Of a stretch of DNA of 64,000 nt, positions 1 through 9,821 are shown piece by piece. The stretch comes from Nodularia sp034931045. Lineage in GTDB: Bacteria; Cyanobacteriota; Cyanobacteriia; Cyanobacteriales; Nostocaceae. Location: the NCBI RefSeq assembly GCF_034931045.1, contig NZ_JAYGHH010000028.1, positions 1-64,000 on the forward strand, in the 5' to 3' direction. The translations under genes and the position numbers were made by a program. Position 1 is the first letter of the stretch. Each line of letters opens with the position of its first letter. The notes under the pieces are model-generated. The model was not told the origin of the DNA. It saw only the letters and a list, made by a program, of their open reading frames with translations, and ran no database searches.

Positions 1-354
1 GACGCTGTTGTAAGGTAGTGGTCATATTTCTATGATTGCGATATGTGTTTTTAATGAATCAGACGCACTTTTTGCTCGTCTGTCCTAATAAACTTAACAT
101 GAATTTACGTTTGGTAAAGTATTAATTTTATTATTTATTTTTCTAATTACATTAGATTTACTTATGCTATTTCACTATTATATTAGGGTTTGCTGTTCGC
201 GTAGCGTGCCGTTAGGCATAAAAGTTTGGTCATGGAGGCAGGGAACAAGGAACAGTGTCAGCTATCTGTCATCCTCAAATTTTCTGATTTATTCAACCAG
301 CCCCCACTGGCTTGATAATCAGCACTTTGCTATGTGAAAAGCCATAACATAAAA
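1..354. other. Intergenic stretch with dispersed-repeat fragments
   Basis: I see no gene here. It holds the 12-mer TAGGGTTTGCTG at 184-195, which recurs at 13813 and at the edge of the N gap at 16548. It also holds a GCGTAGCG-type fragment at about 200-206 and one copy (306-332) of a split repeat whose inverted copy lies at 12254-12279. Confidence 0.5.
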
Positions 355-1854
355 TTAAAAATCAAAGTAAATATAAGGCAAGCCACCTTCAGGAGCTAAT
401 AACCATACGGCGTAGAGACATAGTGGTACAAAAAAAAGCTTGACAGGCCAATTAAACTCTAACTTCAGCCTGCCATTAAAGGCATAGATTATAGTCATAA
501 ATCCAGCTAAAATTCCCAGCAAAGCAGTAAGTTGATACTGGCTCATATTCAAGGCTTCTATATAAACTTTTTGGACAAACTGTGAGTCAGCAGAATGGCT
601 CCAAAGGTGCTGAATTACCCAAAAAGAATCCTGAATGTTGGGGAGACGGAACCAAATCCAAGAGGTAAAAACCATTAATTGGGTTAAAAACCAAGCCAAA
701 ACTATACCTAGTGGATTTTGCCAGAAATGTGCCAGAGTTTCAAAGCGATCGCTCATCACATCTGTCAGTCGATGAACCCCCAAAGCTAAACCGTGTAATA
801 TTCCCCAAACGACAAAACCCCAGGCTGAACCGTGCCAAATCCCAGCAATTAACATGACAATAAATAAATTCCAGCAGGTGCGAGTTAAACCTTGACGGGA
901 ACCACCCAAAGGAAAGTAGATATAGTTTCGTAACCAATCACCTAAAGTAATATGCCAACGTCGCCAAAATTCTGCAATGCTGGTGCTGAAATAAGGAAAG
1001 TTAAAATTTTCAGGCAAAACGAAGCCAAAAAGTAAAGCACTCCCACGGGCGATGTCTACATAACCACTGAAATCCAAATACAACTGTAAGCCGTAGGCAA
1101 ATGTAGCCAACCACAGATCAACGCTACCCGCCCTTTGTAGATTGCCAAAACATAAATCCACAAAAATTCCCAAGTTATCTGCCAAAATTCCTTTTTTGAC
1201 TGCGCCTCTAGAAATTAACCACAGTGCCTCTGTCACTTTTTCAGCAGAGGGAAAGTGTGGTTTATGTAATTGAGATGATAGGCTGTGATAACGAGTAATT
1301 GGGCCAGAAATTAGTTTGGCAAAGAATAATTTATACGTAGCAAATTTGAGCAACTGTTTAGTAGCTGGCGCACCGCGATAGACATCTACTAAATAAGCAA
1401 TGCACTCAAAAATAAAAAATGAAATCCCCAAAGGTGCAATTAATTTAAATGAAGAATCTGGTGAATTGATTTGCAGATTAAAAACATATTTAAAAATATC
1501 TGGCAAATATTTAAAACCAAGTAACAACAAAACATTTAAACTTACACCCAGCCACAACAATTTCAGGCGGCGACGATTCCAGTCAGCTTGGGCAAACTGC
1601 CATTCTTCGTTAGAAAGTTGCCAGTTAACAGCATATTTTTTGGATGTGGTATTATTCCCAATTTCCAGCCCCAGACGGAAATTAATTAGTGTCAAGACTA
1701 ATAATAAAGGAATGTAATGCACATTTAAAGAACCGTAGAAAACAAGACTAGCAATTAGCAACGTCCACAGTCGCAATTTCTGGTTATTTACAGACCAGTA
1801 AATTCCCAGGACACTTAGCAAAAACAGTCCATATAAAATTGATATAAAATTCAT
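355..1854 (-). CDS. MBOAT family O-acyltransferase (AlgI-like)
   Basis: A polytopic membrane protein of 499 aa, close to the usual AlgI/DltB length. MBOAT hallmarks are visible: FWRRWHITLGDW around residue 295 and GIWHGSAWGFVVWG around residue 340, the latter holding the conserved catalytic His of the family. Such proteins move acyl (often acetyl) groups across the cytoplasmic membrane onto exported polysaccharides or cell-wall polymers. The gene lies 81 bp downstream of the DUF1574/SGNH-like gene on the same strand. MBOAT plus SGNH-like protein is the known arrangement of AlgI/AlgJ-type acetylation pairs, so a joint role in glycan acylation is inferred. The substrate cannot be read from the sequence. 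Confidence 0.88.
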   Translation of the reverse strand: MNFISILYGLFLLSVLGIYWSVNNQKLRLWTLLIASLVFYGSLNVHYIPLLLVLTLINFRLGLEIGNNTTSKKYAVNWQLSNEEWQFAQADWNRRRLKLLWLGVSLNVLLLLGFKYLPDIFKYVFNLQINSPDSSFKLIAPLGISFFIFECIAYLVDVYRGAPATKQLLKFATYKLFFAKLISGPITRYHSLSSQLHKPHFPSAEKVTEALWLISRGAVKKGILADNLGIFVDLCFGNLQRAGSVDLWLATFAYGLQLYLDFSGYVDIARGSALLFGFVLPENFNFPYFSTSIAEFWRRWHITLGDWLRNYIYFPLGGSRQGLTRTCWNLFIVMLIAGIWHGSAWGFVVWGILHGLALGVHRLTDVMSDRFETLAHFWQNPLGIVLAWFLTQLMVFTSWIWFRLPNIQDSFWVIQHLWSHSADSQFVQKVYIEALNMSQYQLTALLGILAGFMTIIYAFNGRLKLEFNWPVKLFFVPLCLYAVWLLAPEGGLPYIYFDF

Positions 1855-1857
1855 ATT

Positions 1858-1885
1858 TTAGTTATTGGTCATTGGTTATTGATTG
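1858..1885 (-). repeat. Heptamer repeat, TTGGTCA family (4 units)
   Basis: Four units in phase (TTAGTTA, TTGGTCA, TTGGTTA, TTGATTG on the plus strand). They end 4 bp before the MBOAT start codon and read TGACCAA in the coding direction. Confidence 0.6.
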
Positions 1886-1935
1886 TTAGGAAGTTATAAT
1901 CTTATTCCCTCACATCTCTGGCTCTTGCTGCTCCC

Positions 1936-4900
1936 TTATTTTGTCGGCCAAGCAATCATAGGATCATTTGCCAAATTTTTGGATACTTCATAAGCCCCAA
2001 AGCGGTTGAGGTGACTAGGATCAGAAAAATAAGCATTATTTCTTGGCCAAAGTTGGCTTAAGTCTCTATATATAAAGTGGGAATTGGTTGCTAAAGATAA
2101 CATATATTGCTGAAATTTTTGCTCATATTTTTTGCGTACTGGATCTAAATAATCAGAGGTCAGAGGCATATTTACAAATACTACAGAAATATTTCGAGAT
2201 TGGGTAAACTGTAAAATTTGTTGCAAGGCAATATCTTGTTCACCTTCTATCTGAAAATTTCTATAATCATTGTCATAATTGCCTATAACTCTAGGGTGCT
2301 TTTGATAGTGTTCTGTAGGATCAAATTTCACAGATAAAGCTAAAAATCCATCAAAATCCACTGCCCGATGAGTAATATCTATCTCTGTATTTTCGGGATT
2401 AACTTCTATTGGAGATGCTATAGTTTGATTGCGTGTAAATAGAGGTAATGAAAGCAGTTTTTTATGCAGTAAGGCTTTAATTTGGTCACGATTTTCGTAG
2501 CTAATAGACAATCCAGATATTGTTTGATTTAACTGTTTATTTATGGCTTGATAACTGTTAAAATTTGATGTTTCTCCTACTTTTGTCTGAGCAGAAGAAT
2601 TGTCAAAATTTAGCTGAGATTCATCCCTATTTGTGGCTATGTATGCTTTTTGTAATATCTGCTGATAACCCTCTGAGGCAGCGATCGCTTTAAAGGTTAC
2701 GTCCTCGCGACTACTATTAAAAGCACGGGAACCATCTGCCCAAAGAATGAGTTTTGGTAGTTCTGATGGTTCTAATACCTGACGAATAATTAAGTCTACA
2801 ACTTGTGCTGTAGCACCATTAATGCCAAAATTAAATACATCAATATTGGGATAACCCTGATTTGCTAATCCTTGAGAAAGTGCTACGGGATCAATTCCTC
2901 TCAAGGCACGGGAGGAACCAATAATTAATACATCTGCTGCTTTACCGTTTTTAGCAACTCGCTGTTTATACAATGCTAGTTGTTCGTTTAATTGCCGGGA
3001 ATTAAAACTGGGCATCTGTGTGAGTGCTGCTCCTGTTTGTCCAGCCCTCGCTGTTAATAAAATCGCTGTGGCGTTGGCTCTTTCTTTCAGGGGACTAGCT
3101 CTTAAATTTGGCTTTTGGCTATCATTTTGAGTGAATCCAGAAGCATTAAAGATATCTTGTTGATTTTGAAGAGATTCTTTTGCCGACCTGTTAGTAAAAA
3201 ATGCTGTTCTTTCATTCTGGTCTGCCTGAGACTTCAATGATATTTCCTGCTCAGAGAATGAGGGGGAAACACTATTTATTTGTGGTGAATTTGATATAGG
3301 GCGAGTAATGAGATAATTTAAAATCCAATCAGTTTGTACAGTTAGTAATAAACCCAATAAGCCCCAAACTAAAGCTATTTTCAGCCCTTGGCTATCAGGA
3401 TTTTGTGATAATGACTCACCACTTTCTGCAAATATCTGCGTTTCTATGAGACATTTTTTTGTATAGGTAGAGATGCGATTAATTTTGTCTCTAGTCCAAT
3501 CTCGTGCTACTTCTGTAACAAAATTTTGAACTTCTTCTGAGGTTAAATCGGTACGTAAAATTGGTTCGTTATTGTCAGTGGTTAAAAGCTCACTCACATA
3601 TTCTGAAGTAGCCGCAAATTCTGGAGTGGCTTCTGGAACTAAACGTTGGCGTTGGATTAAATCTACGCCATGATGCCAAAATGGTTCCTTATTACCAGCA
3701 CGGCGACCGTAGACACGCACCCCTGTAATACCTGGCATTTTTAAATGCTGTAAAAATTGAGTAACTTTGTTAGCTACTTGTGAACGATCTGGGCAAATGG
3801 TTGCATCACACATAATGTGCAGCAAGTCACCTTTGCGTAGGAGCATGACACGAATGCCGCCTGTCTTTAACCGCCAATCCAAATCAAGATTGAGTAAGCG
3901 CTCTAGTAAAAAAATGATTGCTGGTTCATCACCCTCATTGGCTAACTCCAGGGGTAATGGGGCTAAAGCTGGGTGTTGCGTAGCTGGTAAAGTTAGCCAG
4001 TCAATCCAAGTTGGTTGCTGGTCTGCATTTTTGTGTCCGTAGACAGTGGCAGCCAGAATACCTTGGGGAGCGATCGCTTCTAACTGGCGGGAGATAATTT
4101 CTAAACATTGGGCTTGATCTGGCGCTGGTGCAGTTTCTGTGGGATCAGCAGCCGGGGTGCAAAAAATATGTAGGGTTGATTCTTTGAGAGAAGCTTGAAC
4201 ATCGACTTTTGCTCCTGCCAATATTGACCTTAACAGCCTGGCGATCGCTTGAACGTCTCCCCACCTAGCCCATTCCTTGAGCATGGTTTCTGGAGGTCGC
4301 AGATCCACTCTCAGCAGACACTCAGATACAGCCTCACCACTGACTTGGGAAACAATTACCGCATCTTCGTAGCCCACCAGTTTCAAATACCGTAACTGCT
4401 CGGCTATTGGTTCAGCTAATAATGATGAATCGGGACTATAGCTAGACTGACAACAGATCCACAGGCGATTAACTGCCGCTTGATTGCTATCTTTTGGCTG
4501 ATACTGTTTGGTTTTTACCTGTACGGAGACACCTAAAGGACTGAGAGTTTCACTCAGATAGCGGGCAATAGCATTGGAATCTCCCCGACGTGCCAAACTT
4601 TCATTAGAGATAATCAGCGATCCACTTTGAGCAGATTTCTCCGAGTCTTCCAGAACTTGCTCTACCTGTTCTAGATGTTTTTCTAGTTGGTTTAAATAAA
4701 CCCGGTGACACCATTGGGGTCGATATTCTCCTTTCTTCCGGCCATAGACAAATACTTGGTATATTGAGGGTTGTTCATTACTGGTTAAAAGATCCAAATC
4801 TGTTTGTTGTAGCGCGTGAAGCAAGTCAGACAGAGTGCGCCAGCGTTGAGGAGACTCTGAACCTTCACAAAGAATGTGTAGATCATTTCCCCGCAACCGG

Positions 4901-4986
4901 ACTTTTACCCCAAAAGAGTTGATTCCTGTTGCTTGGCTCACCCACTGCACTATCGATTTCTGACTATCTAGTAATACTGTGTTCAT
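1936..4986 (-). CDS. DUF1574-type protein with SGNH-hydrolase-like C-terminal domain
   Basis: A 1016-residue protein in three parts. Residues ~1-450 contain about four diverged copies of a ~110-aa module; three end in a recognisable VYGRKKG/VYGHKNA/VYGRRAG segment followed by a Trp. A single membrane helix follows at ~545-570 (WGLLGLLLTVQTDWIL). The C-terminal half, after a polar linker, has SGNH-like blocks: VLIIGSSRALRG (nucleophile-type GSS), NFGINGATAQ, LILWADGSRAFNSS, and SDPSHLNRFGA near the C-terminus (Asp-x-x-His pattern). The layout suggests a cytoplasmic repeat region and an extracytoplasmic acyl-handling domain, comparable to AlgJ/AlgX partners of MBOAT proteins. The function is inferred from motifs and neighbour only. 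Confidence 0.75.
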   Translation of the reverse strand: MNTVLLDSQKSIVQWVSQATGINSFGVKVRLRGNDLHILCEGSESPQRWRTLSDLLHALQQTDLDLLTSNEQPSIYQVFVYGRKKGEYRPQWCHRVYLNQLEKHLEQVEQVLEDSEKSAQSGSLIISNESLARRGDSNAIARYLSETLSPLGVSVQVKTKQYQPKDSNQAAVNRLWICCQSSYSPDSSLLAEPIAEQLRYLKLVGYEDAVIVSQVSGEAVSECLLRVDLRPPETMLKEWARWGDVQAIARLLRSILAGAKVDVQASLKESTLHIFCTPAADPTETAPAPDQAQCLEIISRQLEAIAPQGILAATVYGHKNADQQPTWIDWLTLPATQHPALAPLPLELANEGDEPAIIFLLERLLNLDLDWRLKTGGIRVMLLRKGDLLHIMCDATICPDRSQVANKVTQFLQHLKMPGITGVRVYGRRAGNKEPFWHHGVDLIQRQRLVPEATPEFAATSEYVSELLTTDNNEPILRTDLTSEEVQNFVTEVARDWTRDKINRISTYTKKCLIETQIFAESGESLSQNPDSQGLKIALVWGLLGLLLTVQTDWILNYLITRPISNSPQINSVSPSFSEQEISLKSQADQNERTAFFTNRSAKESLQNQQDIFNASGFTQNDSQKPNLRASPLKERANATAILLTARAGQTGAALTQMPSFNSRQLNEQLALYKQRVAKNGKAADVLIIGSSRALRGIDPVALSQGLANQGYPNIDVFNFGINGATAQVVDLIIRQVLEPSELPKLILWADGSRAFNSSREDVTFKAIAASEGYQQILQKAYIATNRDESQLNFDNSSAQTKVGETSNFNSYQAINKQLNQTISGLSISYENRDQIKALLHKKLLSLPLFTRNQTIASPIEVNPENTEIDITHRAVDFDGFLALSVKFDPTEHYQKHPRVIGNYDNDYRNFQIEGEQDIALQQILQFTQSRNISVVFVNMPLTSDYLDPVRKKYEQKFQQYMLSLATNSHFIYRDLSQLWPRNNAYFSDPSHLNRFGAYEVSKNLANDPMIAWPTK

Positions 4987-4998
4987 GGGCAGTTAACT

Positions 4999-5033
4999 TT
5001 AGTCATTGGTTATTAGTCATTGGTCATTGGTCA
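4999..5033 (-). repeat. Heptamer repeat, TTGGTCA family (5 units)
   Basis: Five 7-bp units (TTAGTCA, TTGGTTA, TTAGTCA, TTGGTCA, TTGGTCA), starting 12 bp upstream of the DUF1574 start codon. They read TGACCAA in the coding direction of that gene. Confidence 0.65.
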
Positions 5034-5060
5034 ATAAAACATGAATCTCGATATTTTATT

Positions 5061-5088
5061 GTACAGACGCAATTAATCGCGTTTGTAC
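5061..5088. repeat. 28-bp extragenic palindrome
   Basis: GTACAGACGC-AATTAATC-GCGTTTGTAC is self-complementary apart from two mismatched pairs. Diverged relatives lie at 5756-5786 and 52718-52746, sharing the core GATTxATCGCGT. A dispersed palindromic repeat rather than a terminator (no T-run). Confidence 0.55.
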
Positions 5089-5286
5089 CCAGCACTGGGA
5101 AACGGTAGTGCGTGTACTTGTAAACTAGAAACATAGGTTTATCACACTTTGCAGTTTTTTTTTAACAATTTTGTTACTTTGTGGGCTTGTAAAATCGGAC
5201 AAAATAGACAAGTAGGTCCGGAAGTCGCACAGAAGTTGAATGCACGCGTTTCTTTTTACTCATTTGCCAACCACCAAAAATTAGCA

Positions 5287-5553
5287 ATGACTCCTACTAC
5301 CCAAAAGTCCTCAGATAATCCCGGATTCCATCTACCTTTGTTTAGCATTCCCCAATCTCTCCTCTTACAAATAGGTACAGCGTCTATACTACTGCTGCTC
5401 ACCACAGAAAAAGCCACAGTAAAAGCCCTAGAATCTATGGGGCAAGCTAGTGAAGAATTATTTCGAGGCGATCGCCTACCAATTTTACCGTTTCCAGAGG
5501 CAGCAGATGACAACATTTTGCATACAAGTACCAGAGGCGGGGAAAGAGGTTAA
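5287..5553 (+). CDS. Small single-helix membrane protein, unknown function
   Basis: The open frame extends back to 5149, but I take the ATG at 5287 (MTPTTQKSS...), giving 88 aa. The N-terminal extension looks non-coding. One hydrophobic segment, LLLQIGTASILLLLTTEKA, is followed by a short polar tail containing FRGDRLPILPFPE. The coding region includes a GCGATCGC site. It lies upstream of ppc on the same strand, 269 bp apart. I do not recognise a named family. The composition is that of a real small membrane protein, but function is unknown. Confidence 0.5.
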   Translation: MTPTTQKSSDNPGFHLPLFSIPQSLLLQIGTASILLLLTTEKATVKALESMGQASEELFRGDRLPILPFPEAADDNILHTSTRGGERG

Positions 5554-5755
5554 AAAATATATTTAAAACCTAAAATGCTCATGGTTTGACCTTGAGAATT
5601 AATTGCCAAAGAAGAGGCGAGGGAGCAGGGAACATCAGAGCAAGGGGGATAATTAAAATGGAGATTCGACCCCACTTGCACAAGAACCATTTACGTAGAA
5701 GTGGAGAATCCCTAGCAGGTTCCGTCTTCTCCTGTTTCCTTCCTTCTGCCTCTTT

Positions 5756-5786
5756 GTTAAACGGACGGGATTTATCGCGTCTTTAC
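5756..5786. repeat. Diverged copy of the GATTxATCGCGT palindrome
   Basis: Resembles the palindrome at 5061-5088 (core GGATTTATCGCGTCTTTAC). Its presence just upstream of ppc argues that the open frame continuing 5' of the chosen ppc start is not coding. Confidence 0.45.
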
Positions 5787-5822
5787 GATGTAAACAGTAA
5801 TCAGCTTACAAGAGCAGAAATT

Positions 5823-8800
5823 ATGGGTTCTCTTCTATACAGTTTGTCTCATGCGGCGAATTTCTACCCTGCGTCAGAATTATTTTTGCGTCATCGTCTC
5901 CAAGTAGTGGAAGAATTGTGGGAATCAGTACTCCGGCAAGAATGTGGTCAAACAATGGTGGATTTATTGCGGCAATTGCGCGATTTGTGTTCGCCAGAAG
6001 GACAAGCAACAAACGATCAAGCCGCATCTGCCGTTAAGTTGATTGAACAACTGAACATTAATGAGGCAATTCGCGCAGCTCGTGCCTTTGCGCTGTATTT
6101 CCAGTTGATTAACATCATAGAGCAGGAATATGAACAACGTCAGCAATTAACCCGCTATTCTGAAGGAGAAGTGGAAACGGTAATTCAGGAGGAGACGTTA
6201 TCAAACGCTACCTACTCTTCCAACCAAAATGAAGATGATTCCATTCGGGTAAACAAGGGAAGAGAAACTTGTCCGGAGGAGATAAATCTTTTCTCTACAA
6301 AAAGTTGGGTGACTAAATCCGTCGGCAAACAAAAAGGTACTTTTGCAACTTTGTTTCCGGATTTATTCAAGCTGAATGTGCCACCCCAGCAAATTCAACG
6401 CCTAATTTCACATTTAGATGTGCGTTTAGTCTTTACAGCCCACCCCACAGAAATAGTTCGTCACACCATCCGCGATAAACAAAGACAGGTGGTAAACCTG
6501 TTGCAAAAATTGGATGTAGTGGAAAACCGCACTGAAAACACCCTGGGAGGATATCCTTGGGAAGCCGCAGACTTGCGAGAACAATTGCTCGAAGAAATTC
6601 GCCTTTGGTGGCGAACAGATGAACTCCATCAATTCAAACCCACGGTGCTGGATGAAGTTGATTACGCCTTACACTACTTTCAAGAGGTGTTGTTTGATGG
6701 CATTCCTCAACTTTATAAGCGCTTGAAATATGCTCTCAGTAAAACATTTGCTTGGCTAGAACCGCCGCATAAAAACTTTTGTTCTTTTGGTTCCTGGGTA
6801 GGTTCAGATCGCGACGGCAACCCATCAGTGACACCGGAAATCACCTGGCAAACAGCTTGCTATCAGCGCAAAATGGTGTTGGAAAGATATATCAAATCAG
6901 TGAAACAGCTGATTGAATTATTGAGTGTATCGATGCACTGGAGTGATGTTTTACCAGACTTGCTGGAATCTTTGGAAATCGATCAGTCCCAGCTAAGTGA
7001 TGTGTACGATGCGCTGGCGTTGCGTTATCGCCAAGAACCCTATCGATTGAAATTGGCTTATGTGTTGAGACGCTTGGAAAATACACGCGATCGCAATGTC
7101 GCCTTGTATAACCATGAAAAGTCAACCAAAGAAGATTCCCCCATGTATCGTTCGGGATCGGAGTTTTTGTCAGAACTACGGTTAATTGAACGTAACTTGA
7201 CCGAAACTGGTTTAAGCTGTCGAGAGTTAGAAACTTTGATTTGTCAAGTAGAAATTTTTGACTTTAACTTGACCCAGTTGGATATCCGCCAAGAATCAAC
7301 ACGACACTCTGATGCCTTAAATGAGATTCTGGAATATCTGCAAGTCTTACCCCAACCCTATAACGAACTATCAGAAGCCCAGCGAGTGGCTTGGCTAACT
7401 GGGGAACTGCAAACCCGTCGGCCATTAATTCCGGCAGAATTGCCATTTTCGGAAAAAACCAATGATGTGATTGAAACTTTCCGGATCTTGCGATCGCTAC
7501 AGCAAGAGTTTGGTGTCAACATCTGCCAAACCTACATTATTAGTATGTGCCGGGAAGTGAGCGATGTCCTGGAAGTTTTGCTATTAGCTAAAGAATCTCG
7601 ACTTTTTGACCCAGTGATCGCTGTCGGAACTATTCAGGTTGTCCCCTTATTTGAAACTGTAGAGGACTTACAACGCTCTAGAAGCGTCATGCGGCAGTTA
7701 TTTGAACTCCCGCTATATCGAGCTTTGTTAGCCGGTGGTTATGAAGCGCTCAAAGCCAGCAAAGAGGAAGGCTCTTCATTACCGATTGTCCCCACTACTG
7801 CTTCTCCCCTCACCCCTAACTTACAAGAAGTTATGTTGGGGTATTCCGATAGCAATAAAGACTCTGGTTTTTTAAGTAGTAACTGGGAAATTCATAAAGC
7901 CCAAAAATCACTCCAGACAATTGCTGAAGAATATGGCTTAAGTTTGCGAATTTTCCACGGACGTGGGGGTTCTGTGGGGCGAGGTGGCGGCCCAGCTTAT
8001 GAGGCAATTTTGGCGCAACCAGGACACAGTATTAACGGGCGGATCAAGATTACTGAACAAGGCGAGGTTTTAGCTTCTAAGTACTCCTTGTTGGACTTAG
8101 CTATGTATAATCTGGAAACCATTACCACTGCTGTCATTCAAGCCAGCTTATTGCGAACAGGGTTTGATGATATTGAACCGTGGAATGAGATTATGGAAGA
8201 GTTAGCAGTGCGATCGCGTCAACATTATCGCAATTTAATTTACGAGCAACCAGATTTTATCGACTTTTTCCACCAAGTCACCCCCATTGAAGAAATTAGC
8301 CAGTTACAAATTAGTTCTCGTCCAGCACGCCGGCCATCTGGGAAGAAAGATTTAAGCAGTTTACGAGCTATTCCTTGGGTATTTAGCTGGACACAAACTA
8401 GATTTTTACTGCCTTCTTGGTATGGTATCGGCACAGCTTTACAGGGATTTTTGAATGAAGAAGAGGAATCAGAAGAACACCTAAAATTACTACGCTACTT
8501 TTATCTCAAGTGGCCTTTCTTCAAAATGGTGATTTCCAAAGCAGAAATGACCCTCGCCAAAGTAGATATGCAAATGGCTCATCACTATGTAGAAGAATTG
8601 GGTAATCCTGAAGACAAAGACCGCTTAGAGAAAGTATTTGAGCAAATTGCCAATGAATTCTATCTCACCAGGGATTTAGTCTTAAAAATTACTGGACACA
8701 CTCGGCTTTTGGATGGTGATCCTGTGTTGCAACGTTCGGTACAGTTACGCAATGGAACGATTGTACCTTTAGGATTCATCCAAGTTTCTCTACTCAAACG

Positions 8801-8930
8801 CTTACGACAATCACGGAATATTACTGCGACTTCTGGTGTAATTCACTCTCGTTACAGTAAAGGTGAGTTACTGCGAGGCGCACTGTTAACTATTAACGGT
8901 ATTGCCGCCGGGATGAGAAATACAGGTTGA
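5823..8930 (+). CDS. ppc: Phosphoenolpyruvate carboxylase
   Basis: Catalyses PEP + bicarbonate to oxaloacetate, the anaplerotic carbon entry of cyanobacteria. The frame is open from 5586, but the family start MGSLLYSLSHAANFYPASEL is at 5823, giving 1035 aa, normal for cyanobacterial PEPC. Seen: FTAHPTEIVRHT with the catalytic His, the GYSDSNKDSGF block, and the glycine-rich FHGRGGSVGRGGGP loop. The C-terminus ends MRNTG, as expected for PEPC, where the last residues line the active site. A variable, charged insertion lies near residues 110-160. The stop codon TGA runs directly into a heptamer repeat array. Confidence 0.97.
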   Translation: MGSLLYSLSHAANFYPASELFLRHRLQVVEELWESVLRQECGQTMVDLLRQLRDLCSPEGQATNDQAASAVKLIEQLNINEAIRAARAFALYFQLINIIEQEYEQRQQLTRYSEGEVETVIQEETLSNATYSSNQNEDDSIRVNKGRETCPEEINLFSTKSWVTKSVGKQKGTFATLFPDLFKLNVPPQQIQRLISHLDVRLVFTAHPTEIVRHTIRDKQRQVVNLLQKLDVVENRTENTLGGYPWEAADLREQLLEEIRLWWRTDELHQFKPTVLDEVDYALHYFQEVLFDGIPQLYKRLKYALSKTFAWLEPPHKNFCSFGSWVGSDRDGNPSVTPEITWQTACYQRKMVLERYIKSVKQLIELLSVSMHWSDVLPDLLESLEIDQSQLSDVYDALALRYRQEPYRLKLAYVLRRLENTRDRNVALYNHEKSTKEDSPMYRSGSEFLSELRLIERNLTETGLSCRELETLICQVEIFDFNLTQLDIRQESTRHSDALNEILEYLQVLPQPYNELSEAQRVAWLTGELQTRRPLIPAELPFSEKTNDVIETFRILRSLQQEFGVNICQTYIISMCREVSDVLEVLLLAKESRLFDPVIAVGTIQVVPLFETVEDLQRSRSVMRQLFELPLYRALLAGGYEALKASKEEGSSLPIVPTTASPLTPNLQEVMLGYSDSNKDSGFLSSNWEIHKAQKSLQTIAEEYGLSLRIFHGRGGSVGRGGGPAYEAILAQPGHSINGRIKITEQGEVLASKYSLLDLAMYNLETITTAVIQASLLRTGFDDIEPWNEIMEELAVRSRQHYRNLIYEQPDFIDFFHQVTPIEEISQLQISSRPARRPSGKKDLSSLRAIPWVFSWTQTRFLLPSWYGIGTALQGFLNEEEESEEHLKLLRYFYLKWPFFKMVISKAEMTLAKVDMQMAHHYVEELGNPEDKDRLEKVFEQIANEFYLTRDLVLKITGHTRLLDGDPVLQRSVQLRNGTIVPLGFIQVSLLKRLRQSRNITATSGVIHSRYSKGELLRGALLTINGIAAGMRNTG

Positions 8931-8933
8931 GTT

Positions 8934-8989
8934 GCTGAGTGCTGAGTGCTGAGTGCTGAGTGCTGAGTGCTGAGTGCTGAGTGTTGAGT
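8934..8989 (+). repeat. Heptamer array GCTGAGT (8 units) at the ppc stop
   Basis: Seven perfect GCTGAGT units plus a final GTTGAGT. The array begins 3 bp after the ppc stop codon; the stop itself sits in a degenerate GGTTGAGT unit. Read in the ppc sense direction. Confidence 0.9.
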
Positions 8990-9168
8990 AAAAAACCGTA
9001 GTGGCGTGGCACAGCTAATTTTGTGCATAAGCATAAATATTGTGGGTTAAACTCTCTAGCCCCCCAGAACAGGCAAGATATCTGTGCCACAAGAAAAAAA
9101 TAATGCACTATTTTAAGCTGACCACGCTAGTAGCTTAACCCACCATTGCCATAAACTAAATTCAACTC

Positions 9169-9417
9169 ATGATTAAAAATAGATTATTAACTTGCACATT
9201 TTTCGCTTTAACATCAGGATTTTTTGGTGGTTACATTGGTGGACAAATCACGTCAATGCTGCATAACCAGAAATGTCAAAACCAAGCCTGGGGTTTCAAG
9301 ATGATGTGTAATGTTTGGGTAACGCCTGGAGCTACTTGGCAAGGTACTACAGCCGGATTATGGACAGGTACAATTTTAGGAGCGTTTGTTGGTGGTTCCA
9401 TCACACGCCCAGAATAA
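9169..9417 (+). CDS. Small glycine-zipper membrane protein, unknown function
   Basis: 82 aa with an N-terminal hydrophobic segment (LLTCTFFALTSGFFGGYIGGQ) and a second one near the C-terminus (GLWTGTILGAFVGGSI). Both are rich in GxxxG and GG spacing typical of packed helices. A central Cys-containing loop, QKCQNQAWGFKMMCNVW, lies between them and could be disulfide-linked if outside the cytoplasm. Probably two membrane helices or a signal peptide plus one helix. No family recognised. It stands alone between ppc and a small soluble protein gene. Confidence 0.55.
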   Translation: MIKNRLLTCTFFALTSGFFGGYIGGQITSMLHNQKCQNQAWGFKMMCNVWVTPGATWQGTTAGLWTGTILGAFVGGSITRPE

Positions 9418-9501
9418 TCAGGGGGCGGACTTGTTTTTTCCATAGTCTTTTGGTGTCGGCAAGACTGTAAAATTTACCTATAGTTTTGAGAATAAATTAC
9501 C

Positions 9502-9783
9502 ATGTCTACAACCAAGGGTGCTGATGCTATCGATGAAGCGATCGCTCAGGGAATCGATTTTGATGGTTCTGCCATCCCCCCTGCAAAGTTAGAATTGTAT
9601 AACAAAGTCATGGCATTAGAGGGAAATAGACAGCGTAGTGGCGTATCAAATACCATGCGATCGCGCATTGTGCGAATTGGCGCAAAACACATTCCTCAAG
9701 CAGAACTTGATAAATTCCTTGTAGATGCTGGTTTTGCACCCCTTAAAGAAAAGGAAATTGCCTTTTTCTATGCTGGTAAGTAA
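9502..9783 (+). CDS. Conserved-looking small soluble protein, unknown function
   Basis: 93 aa, charged, no membrane segment. It begins MSTTKGADAIDEAIAQGIDFDG and ends EKEIAFFYAGK. A GCGATCGC site lies in the early codons. The sequence has well-formed predicted helices (LELYNKVMALEGN, HIPQAELDKFLVDAGF) and reads like a genuine cyanobacterial protein, but I cannot assign a function. It converges on petA, and a hairpin at 9822-9847 separates the two genes. Confidence 0.6.
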   Translation: MSTTKGADAIDEAIAQGIDFDGSAIPPAKLELYNKVMALEGNRQRSGVSNTMRSRIVRIGAKHIPQAELDKFLVDAGFAPLKEKEIAFFYAGK

Positions 9784-9821
9784 GTGAATTCCTAAATTAT
9801 TTCAAACACTTACATGATGAC

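Noticed and set aside
5061..5088. NtcA-type site (GTA..TAC) within the palindrome upstream of ppc
   Set aside because: The outer GTA and TAC are too far apart (22 bp between) and belong to the repeat palindrome.
5586..5822. N-terminal extension of PEP carboxylase
   Set aside because: The text is repeat-like (purine-rich run and palindrome copy) and the family start is at 5823.
9039..9143. Inverted pair GTGGGTTAA / TTAACCCAC as a mobile element
   Set aside because: Only 9-bp arms with no other element features; may be chance.
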